NCBI GenBank assembly: GCA_029055435.1
Contig: JAIDDH010000047.1
Location: 1 to 55,703, forward strand
DNA from: Acetatifactor sp.
GTDB taxonomy: Bacteria > Bacillota > Clostridia > Lachnospirales > Lachnospiraceae
DNA: 55,703 nucleotides
Direction of reading: 5' to 3'
Below are positions 27,448 to 36,787 of the stretch, piece by piece. The translations under genes were made by a program, and so were the position numbers. The notes below the pieces were generated by a model. That model was not told where the DNA came from. It saw only the letters and a list, made by a program, of their open reading frames with translations, and searched no databases. The stretch's first letter is position 1, and each line of letters begins with the position of its first letter.

Positions 27448-28836
27448 TTGAAAACAGGATCTGCTGTGGAGCAAAAAAGTAAATTTACAAAACATACATA
27501 TGACAGGGAAATTATCCGCAGTTCGCTCACCATGGCGTGGCCCGCCATAGTGGAGTCCTTCTTTGTGGCTTTTGCAGGCCTGGTGGACTCTCTCATGGTG
27601 AGCTCTCTGGGGAAAAGCGCCGTGGCGGCGGTGGGGCTGACCACCCAGCCCAAATTTATGGGCATGTCTCTGTTTATAGCGTCGGGCGTGGCGCTCTCTG
27701 CGCTGGTGGCCCGCAGGAGAGGGCAGGACAAAAAGAGAGATGCCAATGAAATTCTGATCACTGCGTTGATTTTTGTGGCAGTGGCAGCTATTGTCCTGGG
27801 TGTACTGTTTGTGGCACTGGCAAGCCCGATTATCAGTTTATGTGGTTCTTCGTCGGATACACATGACATGGCTGTGGCATATTTCAGGATTATTATGGGT
27901 GGCATGATTTTCAATTGTATCCAAATTGCCATTAATTCCGCGCAGCGGGGCGCAGGGAACACCAAGATTACCATGCGCACCAATGTGACCTCCAATGTCA
28001 TCAATATTATTTTCAATTATCTGCTCATCGGCGGCCATTGCGGGTTTCCCGCACTTGGAATCGAGGGTGCGGCGCTGGCTACGGTATTGGGCACAGTGGT
28101 GTCCTGTATCATGAGTATCTGCTCTATCTTCAATAAAAACGGATTTATAAGTATACCTCATGTGTTTGCGAACCGTATCAAACCGTCCATGGCAGCGCTG
28201 GTGTCGTTGATCAAGGTGGGCTACAGTGTGTTCTTTGAGCAGATACTTATGCGTATTGGTTTTATGATGACGGCGATCATGGCTGCGGACATGGGCACAA
28301 ATGCCATGGCGGCGCATCAGGTGGGCATGAATATTATGGGACTGTCTTTCTCCTTTGGTGACGGTCTGCAGTCCGCGGCAGTGGCACTGATCGGACGCAG
28401 TCTGGGACAAGGGAAGCCTGATCTCGCCAAGGAATATGGACGCACCTGTAAGATGCTGGGCGGCTGTATCTCTGTCTGTCTGGCAATCCTCTATTTTCTG
28501 GGAGCCAGATGGCTCTACAGTATGTTCTTCCGGGAGGAGGAAATCGTGGCAATCGGCGTGACTATTATGTATGTGATTATCTTCACGGTGATTTTTCAAA
28601 TCCGTCAGGTCATCTACATGGGCTGTCTGCGAGGGGCGGGCGATACGCTCTATACGGCGCTCAGCTCTACCGTAAGCGTCACGGTCATCCGTACTGCCGT
28701 GTCCTTCCTGTGCGGTTATACGCTGGGACTTGGCATCACGGGTATCTGGCTTGGTGTGCTGGGCGACCAGATTTCCAGGTTTTTGTTTGCCTCGGTGCGG
28801 TTTAAGCAGGGGAAATGGACGGAGATTAAGATTTAG
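27448..28836 (+). CDS. MATE-family efflux transporter
   Basis: This 462-residue protein has about twelve membrane helices in two repeats of the MATE fold, with TMAWPAIVESFFVAFAGLVD at the N-terminus, and NIIFNYLLIGG ending the first half. It starts at a TTG (27448) behind GGAGG. MATE proteins export drugs, flavins or other cations with sodium or proton exchange; the substrate is not readable here. A second, distinct MATE gene lies at 52911. The two share architecture but not close sequence. Confidence 0.92.
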   Translation: MKTGSAVEQKSKFTKHTYDREIIRSSLTMAWPAIVESFFVAFAGLVDSLMVSSLGKSAVAAVGLTTQPKFMGMSLFIASGVALSALVARRRGQDKKRDANEILITALIFVAVAAIVLGVLFVALASPIISLCGSSSDTHDMAVAYFRIIMGGMIFNCIQIAINSAQRGAGNTKITMRTNVTSNVINIIFNYLLIGGHCGFPALGIEGAALATVLGTVVSCIMSICSIFNKNGFISIPHVFANRIKPSMAALVSLIKVGYSVFFEQILMRIGFMMTAIMAADMGTNAMAAHQVGMNIMGLSFSFGDGLQSAAVALIGRSLGQGKPDLAKEYGRTCKMLGGCISVCLAILYFLGARWLYSMFFREEEIVAIGVTIMYVIIFTVIFQIRQVIYMGCLRGAGDTLYTALSSTVSVTVIRTAVSFLCGYTLGLGITGIWLGVLGDQISRFLFASVRFKQGKWTEIKI

Positions 28837-28848
28837 GGAATACTTGAG

Positions 28849-28877
28849 TTGACGCAAACTGAATTTTGTACTATTAT
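28849..28877 (+). promoter_or_regulatory. Sigma-A promoter of metG
   Basis: TTGACG (28849-28854), a 17-bp spacer and TATTAT (28872-28877) lie about 60 bp before the metG start. The leader is too short for a T-box or S-box riboswitch, the usual controls of methionine genes in this phylum. Confidence 0.75.
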
Positions 28878-28938
28878 TCTAATAATTCCACTTTTATCCG
28901 GAAGACTATGAATTAAATTAATTTAGAGGAGTTTAACA

Positions 28939-30933
28939 ATGGAAAAATATTACCTTACGACGGCGATTGCCTACACCTCGGGCAAGCCTCATATCGGAAA
29001 TAATTATGAGATAGTTCTGGCGGACAGTATCTGCAGATTTAAGAGAAGGGAAGGCTATGATGTCTTTTTCCAGACCGGAACTGACGAGCATGGACAGAAG
29101 ATTGAGCTGAAGGCTCAGGAGGCGGGAATCACGCCCAAGGAATTTGTGGACAATGTGGCGGGAACCATCAGAAGTCTCTGCGACCTTCTGAATATCTCCT
29201 ATGATAAATTTATCCGCACCACGGATGAGGAGCACGAGAGACAGGTGCAGAAGATTTTCAAGCGTCTGTATGATCAGGGCGATATCTATAAAGGAGCCTA
29301 TGAGGGATTGTATTGTACGCCCTGTGAGTCTTTCTGGACAGAGTCGCAGTTGGTGGACGGCAAATGTCCGGACTGCGGCAGAGAGGTGAAGCCTGCCAAG
29401 GAGGAGGCGTACTTTTTCCGTATGAGCAAGTATGCGGACAAGCTGATTCAGCATATCAACGAGCATCCTGAGTTCATTCAGCCCGTGTCCCGCAAGAACG
29501 AGATGATGAATAATTTCCTTTTGCCCGGACTGCAGGATTTGTGTGTGTCCCGCACCTCTTTCCGCTGGGGTATTCCCGTGGATTTTGACGATAAGCATGT
29601 GGTCTATGTGTGGCTGGATGCGCTGACCAACTATATCACAGGTATCGGCTATGACGCGGAGGGCACAAGCAGCGAGCAATATAAAAAGCTCTGGCCTGCG
29701 GATCTGCATTTGATCGGCAAGGATATCATTCGTTTCCACACGATTTACTGGCCGATTTTCCTCATGGCTCTGGGAGAGCCTCTGCCGAAGCAGGTATTCG
29801 GGCATCCCTGGCTGCTCATGGGTGGCGGCAAGATGAGCAAGTCCAAGGGCAATGTGGTCTATGCGGATGATCTGGTAGAGTTTTTCGGTGTGGATGCAGT
29901 GCGTTACTATGTGCTGCATGAGATGCCTTATGATAATGACGGAAATGTCACATGGGAGCTGATTGCGGAGCGTACCAACTCCGATCTGGCCAATACGCTG
30001 GGCAATCTGGTGAATCGGACAATTTCCATGAGCAATAAGTATTTTGGCGGTGTGGTGGCTGACAAGGGGGCGCAGCTCACACCTGAGGACAGCACAGTAG
30101 ATGAGGATTTGAAGAAGACAGTCACCGGCGTTTATGCGAAGGTTGTGGAGAAGATGGAGACTTATCGCGTGGCGGATGCCCTGACGGAGATATTTGGCAT
30201 TTTCAAGCGCTGCAATAAGTATATCGATGAGACAGAGCCCTGGGTGCTGGCAAAGGATGAGGCCAAGTCAGACAGACTCTCCACAGTGCTCTACAATCTG
30301 GTGGAAGGTATTGTCATCGGAGCGTCTCTGCTGGAGCCTTTTATGCCCGAGACCGCACAGAAGATCGTGGCACAGCTCAATACTTCTCTGAGGGACTTTG
30401 ACAGGCTGGCGGAGTTTGGTCTTTACGAGAGCGGCAATAAGGTGACGGATACACCGGAGATTCTTTTTGCCCGTCTGGATATGAAAGAGGTTCTGGCCAA
30501 AGAGGAGGAAATCGCGACGGCTCAGATTGCGGCAGCACAGGCTGCAGAGGGCGCGTCTGCCGACGGGGATAAAACTGACAAGGGTGTCATAGATATAGAG
30601 GCCAAGGCGGAGATCACCTATGATGATTTTGCAGCCATGCAGTTCCAGGTGGGAGAGATCATTGCCTGTGAGGCAGTGCCGAAATCCAAGAAACTCCTGT
30701 GCAGTCAGGTCAAAATCGGCAGTCAGGTGAAACAGATCGTGTCCGGCATCAAGGCGTATTACAGTCCTGAGGAGATGGTGGGCAAGAAGGTGATGGTTCT
30801 GGTAAATTTGAAGCCTGCCAAACTGGCGGGAGTATTGTCTGAAGGTATGCTTTTGTGTGCGGAGGACGCGGAGGGGAATCTCGCGCTGATGACGCCGGAG
30901 AAGGAGATGCCCGCGGGCGCGGAGATTTGTTGA
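28939..30933 (+). CDS. metG: Methionine-tRNA ligase
   Basis: This 664-residue enzyme charges tRNA-Met. It has the class I signatures HIGN (in KPHIGNNYE) and KMSKS (in GGGKMSKSKGN), a zinc knuckle of the form CTPC...CPDC, the anticodon-binding helical domain, and a C-terminal EMAP/Trbp111-type tRNA-binding domain (about 560-664, FAAMQFQVGEI) joined by an Ala-rich linker. The length matches Firmicutes MetG. The start follows GAGGAG. Its stop overlaps the next start (TGATG), giving a coupled gene cluster with the hydrolase. Confidence 0.97.
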   Translation: MEKYYLTTAIAYTSGKPHIGNNYEIVLADSICRFKRREGYDVFFQTGTDEHGQKIELKAQEAGITPKEFVDNVAGTIRSLCDLLNISYDKFIRTTDEEHERQVQKIFKRLYDQGDIYKGAYEGLYCTPCESFWTESQLVDGKCPDCGREVKPAKEEAYFFRMSKYADKLIQHINEHPEFIQPVSRKNEMMNNFLLPGLQDLCVSRTSFRWGIPVDFDDKHVVYVWLDALTNYITGIGYDAEGTSSEQYKKLWPADLHLIGKDIIRFHTIYWPIFLMALGEPLPKQVFGHPWLLMGGGKMSKSKGNVVYADDLVEFFGVDAVRYYVLHEMPYDNDGNVTWELIAERTNSDLANTLGNLVNRTISMSNKYFGGVVADKGAQLTPEDSTVDEDLKKTVTGVYAKVVEKMETYRVADALTEIFGIFKRCNKYIDETEPWVLAKDEAKSDRLSTVLYNLVEGIVIGASLLEPFMPETAQKIVAQLNTSLRDFDRLAEFGLYESGNKVTDTPEILFARLDMKEVLAKEEEIATAQIAAAQAAEGASADGDKTDKGVIDIEAKAEITYDDFAAMQFQVGEIIACEAVPKSKKLLCSQVKIGSQVKQIVSGIKAYYSPEEMVGKKVMVLVNLKPAKLAGVLSEGMLLCAEDAEGNLALMTPEKEMPAGAEIC

Positions 30934-31892
30934 TGAAAAAAACGGAATTCTATTTTGATTCCCGGGATGGGGAGAGCCGGATTCATGCGCTGCGCTATGA
31001 GCCGGAGGAGGAGAAACTGCAGGGCGGCAAACCTGTGGCGGTTTTGCAGCTCGTCCATGGGATGGCAGAGTATGTAGAGCGCTATGAGGAGACGATAAAA
31101 TTTTTTGTGGACAGAGGTTTTGTGGTCACCGGCGAGGATCATCTCGGACATGGCAAAACTGTGGTCGAGGGCGGTGTTTACGGATATTTCTGTAAGCAGG
31201 ACCCTGCCACGGTGGTGGTGCGGGATGTGCATCGGCTGAAGAAAATGACTCAGGCATTGTATCCCGGGACTCCGTATTTTATTCTGGGACACAGCATGGG
31301 CTCCTTTATCCTGCGCAATTATCTGTGCCGTTACGGAACAGGTATACAGGGTGCGGTCATCGTGGGGACAGGTATGCAATCTGCGAAATTAATGTACGGC
31401 GCTAAAGCGGTGGCATGTCTGCAGAGAGTTTTTCTCGGCGAGAGGCATGTGAGCAGACTGCTGGATAAGATGGCCTTTGGATCCTATAACAAGCGTATAG
31501 AAAACCCGCGCACGGAAAGCGACTGGATCAGCCGGAATACAGATAATGTAGATAAGTACAATGCCGACCCGCTCTGTGGGTTTGTCTTTACGGTGAATGG
31601 TTTTCAGACGCTCTTCGAGCTCATCATCCGCATTCACCAAAAGCAGAATCTCCAGAAGGTTCCAAAGGAGCTTCCGCTGCTTTTTGTGGCGGGGACAGAG
31701 GATCCGGTGGGAGATTACGGAGAGGGTGTGAAGAGAGCCTATGATTCTCTGGATGCTGTGGGTCTGGAGCATCTTACCCTTAAGCTCTATGAGGGCAGCA
31801 GGCATGAGATTTTGAATGAGACGGATGCGGAGAAGGTTCGGCAGGATATCTATGACTGGCTCAAGCCGCTCTTTTCCGGTGAGGTGACATGA
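30933..31892 (+). CDS. Alpha/beta hydrolase, lysophospholipase/monoglyceride-lipase type
   Basis: The start at ATG 30933 overlaps the metG stop; the frame is open upstream but that part lies inside metG. The 319-residue product is a Hydrolase_4-type serine hydrolase: oxyanion loop LVHGMAEY (41-48), nucleophile elbow GHSMGS with Ser121, acid in AGTEDPVG and catalytic His in GSRHEILNE. Substrates in this family are monoacylglycerols or lysophospholipids. No signal peptide is seen, so it acts in the cytosol. It overlaps the GNAT gene by four bases. Confidence 0.9.
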   Translation: MKKTEFYFDSRDGESRIHALRYEPEEEKLQGGKPVAVLQLVHGMAEYVERYEETIKFFVDRGFVVTGEDHLGHGKTVVEGGVYGYFCKQDPATVVVRDVHRLKKMTQALYPGTPYFILGHSMGSFILRNYLCRYGTGIQGAVIVGTGMQSAKLMYGAKAVACLQRVFLGERHVSRLLDKMAFGSYNKRIENPRTESDWISRNTDNVDKYNADPLCGFVFTVNGFQTLFELIIRIHQKQNLQKVPKELPLLFVAGTEDPVGDYGEGVKRAYDSLDAVGLEHLTLKLYEGSRHEILNETDAEKVRQDIYDWLKPLFSGEVT

Positions 31893-32398
31893 GTAAAAAC
31901 GACAGACAAAACGACATGGGGGAAACGGAAGAATTTCCTTATTGTATCCGATGGGCCAGAGTGGAGGATTGGGAGCCTGCCATGAAGATGATATGGCGGA
32001 CTTTCCTGAGATTTGAGGCGGCGGATTATTCTGAGGAAGGCATCCGGAATTTTTTGGATTTTATAACGGATGAGAGATTGTTCCATTCTTTTCTGAGAGG
32101 GGAGTATCAGATGATGGTGGCTGTGGATGGAGAGCAGCTGATCGGAGCGGCGTCTGTCCGCAATCGGAATCATCTTTCTCTCCTATTTGTGGATGAGTCA
32201 TATCACAGGCGGGGAATCGGCAAGCATCTGTTGGATCGCTTTTGTGCCTATTTAAAAACTGAGGTGGGAGAGCATTACATGTCCTTGAAGGCCGCGCCTT
32301 ATGCGGTGGACTTTTATCTAAAAATCGGTTTCCGGGCGGTGAGCCCTGAGGAGGAGATCGGCGGAATGCGTGTGACTTCCATGGAAAAATACTTTTAG
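31889..32398 (+). CDS. GNAT-family N-acetyltransferase
   Basis: This 169-residue protein shows the acetyl-CoA-binding core LLFVDESYHRRGIGKHLLDRF (R/Q-x-x-G-x-G/A pattern as RRGIGK) and a C-terminal KAAPYAVDFYLKIGFR. The start overlaps the hydrolase stop as ATGA. Substrate is unknown: family members acetylate amines from small molecules to proteins. It is co-transcribed with metG and the hydrolase. Confidence 0.9.
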   Translation: MSKNDRQNDMGETEEFPYCIRWARVEDWEPAMKMIWRTFLRFEAADYSEEGIRNFLDFITDERLFHSFLRGEYQMMVAVDGEQLIGAASVRNRNHLSLLFVDESYHRRGIGKHLLDRFCAYLKTEVGEHYMSLKAAPYAVDFYLKIGFRAVSPEEEIGGMRVTSMEKYF

Positions 32399-32417
32399 TA
32401 CGCAGGGAGGTATAAGT

Positions 32418-33137
32418 TTGAGAATTTTAGATATTGACGGACCTTTGATACAGTTTTTGAGCAAAATGGCGGATTTGATGTGGCTGAATATTTTGACCAT
32501 GATCTGCTGTATTCCCATTATCACGGCGGGAGCGTCCCTGACGGCTCTGAATTATATGGCGCTGAAGATCGTGCGCAATGAGGAAGGATATATCACCAGA
32601 GGATTTTTTAAAGCCTTTAAGGAAAATTTTAAACAGTCCACCGCTATCTGGTGTCTGTTTCTGGTGGTGGCATGCGTGCTGGGAGTTGACTATCGCATTA
32701 TGACTACCACGGATGTGAAAATCGGCAATGTGCTGCAGATGTTGATTTTGATTACTGCCATGATGACGGTGTTTACATTGCTCTATGTGTTTCCGGTGCA
32801 GGCAAAGTTCTCCAATTCGATAATGCGTACCATATGGAATGCTTTTGTGCTCAGCATTGTGCAGTTTCCCAAGACTATTTTGATGATTGTGCTCTATGCA
32901 CTGCCCCATGTGATGGTGTATTTGTGGAACGGGATATTTCCGGTGTCATTTGTGTTCTGCCTGTCCCTGCCCGCTCTGCTGTCTGCCAAGCTTTACAACA
33001 AATTATTTATGAGTCTGGAAAATAAAATTCTGGCTCAGAGTGAGGGCGGAGAACAGGAGCCGGGCGACGGAGAGGAGGATGAGAGAATCTTCCGGGATGA
33101 GTTGGATGAGAGCATAGAGATTGGTCAAAATAACTAA
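32418..33137 (+). CDS. YesL/DUF624 family membrane protein
   Basis: This 239-residue protein starts at a TTG (32418) behind GGGAGG. It has about five membrane helices and the DUF624 N-terminal pattern (MADLMWLNILTMICCIPIITAGAS). YesL-type proteins usually sit beside sugar ABC importers and may assist them or their regulation. This fits the MsmX-type ATPase directly downstream, though a promoter separates them. The C-terminal 40 residues are an acidic tail (GGEQEPGDGEEDE). Confidence 0.85.
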   Translation: MRILDIDGPLIQFLSKMADLMWLNILTMICCIPIITAGASLTALNYMALKIVRNEEGYITRGFFKAFKENFKQSTAIWCLFLVVACVLGVDYRIMTTTDVKIGNVLQMLILITAMMTVFTLLYVFPVQAKFSNSIMRTIWNAFVLSIVQFPKTILMIVLYALPHVMVYLWNGIFPVSFVFCLSLPALLSAKLYNKLFMSLENKILAQSEGGEQEPGDGEEDERIFRDELDESIEIGQNN

Positions 33138-33312
33138 GAAAGCCCCAATCATTTGTACAAGTTGACAAGAATGTATGAAAAAGAGTAATTTCATAAGCAA
33201 TTCTTACAATCAGATTGAAAATATTTGTGAAATTCTTGCATGGCATTTGTGAGGAAATTTAGATATACTTAATTAAAATAATGATATCTACACATGAAAG
33301 GAGTTTATACCA
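33138..33312 (+). promoter_or_regulatory. Upstream region of the sugar ATPase gene
   Basis: This A+T-rich stretch of 175 bp holds TTGACA (33162-33167) with TAATTT 18 bp further on, and a separate TATACT (33264-33269) without a good -35 box. One of these is probably the promoter of the strongly expressed-looking ATPase gene. AAAGGAG precedes the start. No terminator-like hairpin was seen after the YesL gene. Confidence 0.45.
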
Positions 33313-34422
33313 ATGGCTAGTTTATCTTTAAAGAATGTATGCAAGGTATATCCCAACGGTTTTGAGGCCGTTAAGGATTTCAACCTTGAGATTGCAGATC
33401 AGGAGTTTATTATTTTCGTAGGTCCTTCCGGTTGTGGTAAGTCCACCACCCTTCGTATGATTGCAGGTCTGGAGGATATCTCTTCCGGCGAGCTGAAGAT
33501 CGGCGACAGAGTAGTAAACGATGTGGAGCCCAAGGACAGAGATATCGCAATGGTATTCCAGAACTACGCTCTGTATCCTCATATGTCCGTATATGACAAC
33601 ATGGCATTCGGACTGAAACTGAGAAAGGTTCCCAAGGATCAGATCGACAAGATGGTTAAAGAGGCTGCTAAGGTACTTGACCTGACTCCTCTTCTGGATC
33701 GTAAGCCCAAGGCTCTGTCCGGTGGTCAGAGACAGCGTGTAGCTATGGGTCGTGCAATCGTTCGTAACCCCAAAGTGTTCCTGATGGACGAGCCGCTGTC
33801 CAACCTGGATGCAAAGCTGCGTGTGCAGATGCGTATTGAGATCGCAAAACTGCATCAGAGACTGGGTACCACCATCATCTACGTTACCCATGACCAGACC
33901 GAGGCTATGACCCTTGGTACCAGAATCGTTGTTATGAAGGACGGTGTTGTTCAGCAGGTTGACACCCCTCAGAACCTTTACGAGAAGCCCCAGAACCTGT
34001 TCGTTGCAGGATTCATGGGTTCCCCTCAGATGAACTTCCTGGATGCTGTCGTTAGAGTAAACGGCGATGTTGCAAGCCTGGAGCTTGCAGGAAAGGCTAT
34101 TCCTCTTCCCGCTGCTAAGTCCAAGAAGCTGATTGAGGGCGGTTATGACGGAAGGACTGTTACCTTCGGTATTCGTCCCGAGGACGTATATGATTCCGAT
34201 ATGCATATCGAGGCTTCTCCTGCCGTATTTGAGGCCAGCATCAAGGTATACGAGCTGCTCGGTGCAGAGGTTTATCTGTACTTTGATTTGGATGAGTTCC
34301 CTATGACTGCAAGAGTAGATTCTCGTACCACTGCAAGACCTGGCGATGTTGTTAAGTTTGCTCTGGATGTTGAGAAGATTCATGTATTTGATAAAGAGAC
34401 CGAGCAGATCATCACCAACTAG
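33313..34422 (+). CDS. MsmX/UgpC-type sugar ABC transporter ATPase
   Basis: This 369-residue ATPase energises carbohydrate importers. It has Walker A GPSGCGKST, signature LSGGQRQR, Walker B VFLMDEP, the switch HDQ and the C-terminal TOBE regulatory domain (FGIRPEDVY). No permease or binding-protein gene lies nearby, which is typical of MsmX-like ATPases shared by several importers. Codon use differs from its neighbours, with many CTG, GGT, GTT and CCC codons typical of highly expressed genes. The next gene is a CdaR-type regulator. Confidence 0.94.
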   Translation: MASLSLKNVCKVYPNGFEAVKDFNLEIADQEFIIFVGPSGCGKSTTLRMIAGLEDISSGELKIGDRVVNDVEPKDRDIAMVFQNYALYPHMSVYDNMAFGLKLRKVPKDQIDKMVKEAAKVLDLTPLLDRKPKALSGGQRQRVAMGRAIVRNPKVFLMDEPLSNLDAKLRVQMRIEIAKLHQRLGTTIIYVTHDQTEAMTLGTRIVVMKDGVVQQVDTPQNLYEKPQNLFVAGFMGSPQMNFLDAVVRVNGDVASLELAGKAIPLPAAKSKKLIEGGYDGRTVTFGIRPEDVYDSDMHIEASPAVFEASIKVYELLGAEVYLYFDLDEFPMTARVDSRTTARPGDVVKFALDVEKIHVFDKETEQIITN

Positions 34423-34466
34423 TCTGGGGAGTGTATTTGATACACAACATAATAATAAGGTTATTA

Positions 34467-34493
34467 CGAGGCCGCTGCAATGCAGCGGCTTCG
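34467..34493 (+). terminator. Hairpin terminator after the sugar ATPase gene
   Basis: A 13-bp stem (CGAGGCCGCTGCA at 34467-34479, partner at 34481-34493, one G-T pair) lies 45 bp after the stop. The T-run after it is weak (TTGGTAT), so it may only attenuate transcription into the regulator gene. Confidence 0.6.
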
Positions 34494-34542
34494 TTGGTAT
34501 AACACTGCATTACTGTTTGCAGTGCGAATGGAAGGGAAAAGT

Positions 34543-35628
34543 ATGATCTCCAATCAAATGATTCAAACCAGTCTTGACGAGCTCAAGGCAATTACAAAAG
34601 TGGATTTGAGCGTTTATGAGCCGGGCGGCATGATGGTGGCGTCCACTTCAGTGAACGCGGATATCACCGCAGAGCTGATAGCAAGCTTTGCGGAATCGCT
34701 GGCCGACAGTCAGGTTATCAGCAATCAGCATCTGATGAAAATATATGATGACGGGGAGCTTCTGTATGTGCTCGTGGCCAGAGGGATGAGCGACGATGCG
34801 TACATGGTAGGCAGGATTGCGGTGTGCCAGTTGCAGAATCTCGCTATTGCCTACAGAGAGCGCTATGACAAAAACAGTTTCTTTCAAAATCTGCTGTTGG
34901 ATAATCTGTTGCTGGTAGATATTCACAATCGTGCCAAGAAGCTGCATCTGGCGGTGAATGTGCCCAGAGCGGTATTTCTGGTGGAGACCCTGACGGAGAA
35001 AGACGGCATTGTCACGGAGCTGTTGCGGGGCATGTTTTCTGGTCAGGCGGGCGACCATGTGACTTCGGTGGATGAAAAGAGTGTCATTCTGATCAAGGCG
35101 CTGGAGGAGAGCAGTACCGCTGAGGCATTGGAGAAGGTGGCGGACACGATTGTAGATATGATGAATGCGGAGGCGATGCTGAACGTGCGCGTGGCCTACG
35201 GAACCGTGGTTCAGGAGCTCAAGGATGTCTCCAAATCTTATAAGGAAGCGAAGCTGGCGCTGGATGTAGGCAAAATTTTCTATGCAGAGAAAAATGTGGC
35301 CGCCTATAGCGCGCTGGGAATCGGACGATTGATTTATCAGCTTCCTGTGAATCTCTGTAAAATTTTCATTGAGGAGATATTCGGAGAACATGTGCCCAGC
35401 GATTTGGATGAGGAGACGTTGAATACTCTGAACAAGTTTTTTGAAAATAATCTCAATGTGTCAGAGACGTCCCGTCAGCTTTTCGTACATAGAAACACGC
35501 TGGTGTATCGCATTGAGAAAATTCAAAAGAGCACAGGTCTGGATTTGCGCAGCTTTGATGATGCGCTTACGTTCAAGATCGCACTGATGGTGGTCAATTA
35601 TATGAAGTATCTGGAGACCTTGGAATAA
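34543..35628 (+). CDS. CdaR/PucR-type transcriptional regulator
   Basis: The start is ATG 34543 (MISNQMIQTSL) behind GGAAGGG; upstream in-frame codons fall in the terminator hairpin. The 361-residue product has an N-terminal sugar-diacid-type sensor domain (about 1-130), a middle GGDEF-like degenerate domain and a C-terminal PucR helix-turn-helix (about 305-355, LNVSETSRQLFVHRNTLVYRIEKI). Such proteins activate carbohydrate or purine use genes. Its place behind the MsmX-type ATPase suggests a role in sugar uptake control. The effector is unknown. Confidence 0.9.
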   Translation: MISNQMIQTSLDELKAITKVDLSVYEPGGMMVASTSVNADITAELIASFAESLADSQVISNQHLMKIYDDGELLYVLVARGMSDDAYMVGRIAVCQLQNLAIAYRERYDKNSFFQNLLLDNLLLVDIHNRAKKLHLAVNVPRAVFLVETLTEKDGIVTELLRGMFSGQAGDHVTSVDEKSVILIKALEESSTAEALEKVADTIVDMMNAEAMLNVRVAYGTVVQELKDVSKSYKEAKLALDVGKIFYAEKNVAAYSALGIGRLIYQLPVNLCKIFIEEIFGEHVPSDLDEETLNTLNKFFENNLNVSETSRQLFVHRNTLVYRIEKIQKSTGLDLRSFDDALTFKIALMVVNYMKYLETLE

Positions 35629-35718
35629 AAGTTCTGGAATAGGACTTCTTGGAATAACATGCATAAATTGAAATTCCCCGCATATATTTGCAATAGAAAA
35701 TGTATGGGGGGATTTTTT

Positions 35719-36714
35719 ATGTATTCTGGACAAACCCGACCGACGGTGGAATATGACCGGCAAATCAGATATCTGGACTATATGGAAAACGGGCAGCGTT
35801 GCAGAGGCGCAGGTTTTGTGAAGCTGGAGCGGTCGGATGACCGCTGTAATATCAGTCTGCAGATAAGCGGCCTGTATCGGAAGGACTGCTTCACTCGTCC
35901 CCTGTATTTGCTGAGCGGAAATGAGGAGCGGGAGCTGTGCAAACTGCAGTTGGCAAACGGCGGGATCAAAACCTATCTGGAGGGTCTGAACAGCCATGAT
36001 CTGGATGGACAAGGTCTGGACTATAAACAGCTTACCGGACTTCGTATCCCTATCTCCGAGAGCAAGGAGATATTATGCCTGTGGGCGGCGTCCGAAACCA
36101 GAGGAAGCCGGATGAGTCATAGCCCGGAACGGGAGCCGGAGATGCAGGCGGAGAAAGCGGCAGGACAGGCAGGGGAAGCAGGACAGGCAGGAAGACAGAC
36201 AGAGGAAACGGAAGAACGTGCAGGGAAAGCAGGACAGGCAGATAGACAAGTAGATAGACAGATAGAAGGGCGAACGGCAGGACAGGTAGAAGGACAGACG
36301 CCGGAGATAGAGACATGGACAGGAGAAAGGGATGAAGGGACAGATACGGCTCCTGTTGCTTTCCGGGAGGATAAATGGGAGCAGCTATGGGCTATTTATC
36401 CGCATATCAATCCATTTTCGGATGAGAGAGAATACCTGTCTCTGGGGCCCAGTGATTTCGTCATTTTGCCCGGCTCCTATTATAAGCTGGTAAACAATAG
36501 CTTTTTGCTGCACGGCTATTACAATTACCATCATCTGATTCTCGCCAGAGTGCGCCACCGGAACAGTGTGTATTACTACATAGGTGTGCCCGGAAATCTG
36601 TATCAGCGGGAGAAAAAGATCGCGATTATGTTTGGCTTTGAAGGCTTTGAGTGCGCGGCGGAGCCGGCGGGCGATGGAGCTTTCGGATATTATCTGATAC
36701 CGGTAGAGCTGTAA
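35719..36714 (+). CDS. Unknown two-domain protein with repetitive linker
   Basis: The start is ATG 35719 (MYSGQTRPTVEYDRQIRYL) behind GGGGGGA. The 331-residue protein resembles Lachnospiraceae proteins I remember as DUF6128, a weak assignment. The N-terminal domain (about 1-125) and the C-terminal domain (about 215-331, with FREDKWEQLWAIYPHINPF and a Tyr-rich HGYYNYHHLILARV) are joined by a hydrophilic linker (about 130-210) rich in Gly, Gln, Ala, Arg and Glu with repeats such as AGQAG. No signal or membrane helix. Function unknown. Confidence 0.75.
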   Translation: MYSGQTRPTVEYDRQIRYLDYMENGQRCRGAGFVKLERSDDRCNISLQISGLYRKDCFTRPLYLLSGNEERELCKLQLANGGIKTYLEGLNSHDLDGQGLDYKQLTGLRIPISESKEILCLWAASETRGSRMSHSPEREPEMQAEKAAGQAGEAGQAGRQTEETEERAGKAGQADRQVDRQIEGRTAGQVEGQTPEIETWTGERDEGTDTAPVAFREDKWEQLWAIYPHINPFSDEREYLSLGPSDFVILPGSYYKLVNNSFLLHGYYNYHHLILARVRHRNSVYYYIGVPGNLYQREKKIAIMFGFEGFECAAEPAGDGAFGYYLIPVEL

Positions 36715-36741
36715 TGCAATTTGTATGTTATATTAAAAATC

Positions 36742-36787
36742 CAGAAAGAATTGCCAAGCCCCTCAGAGCGCCTGGCAATTCTTTCTG
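36742..36787 (-). terminator. Terminator of the ClbS-like gene, overlapping its stop codon
   Basis: A perfect 15-bp stem (36742-36756 with 36773-36787, arms CAGAAAGAATTGCCA and complement) is followed on the minus strand by GATTTTTAATA. The stop codon of the ClbS-like gene (36763-36765) lies in the loop, so the last codons form one arm. It also stands between two convergent genes. Confidence 0.85.

Noticed and set aside
28837..28938. T-box or SAM riboswitch before metG
   Set aside because: The leader after the promoter is only about 55 nt, too short for either.
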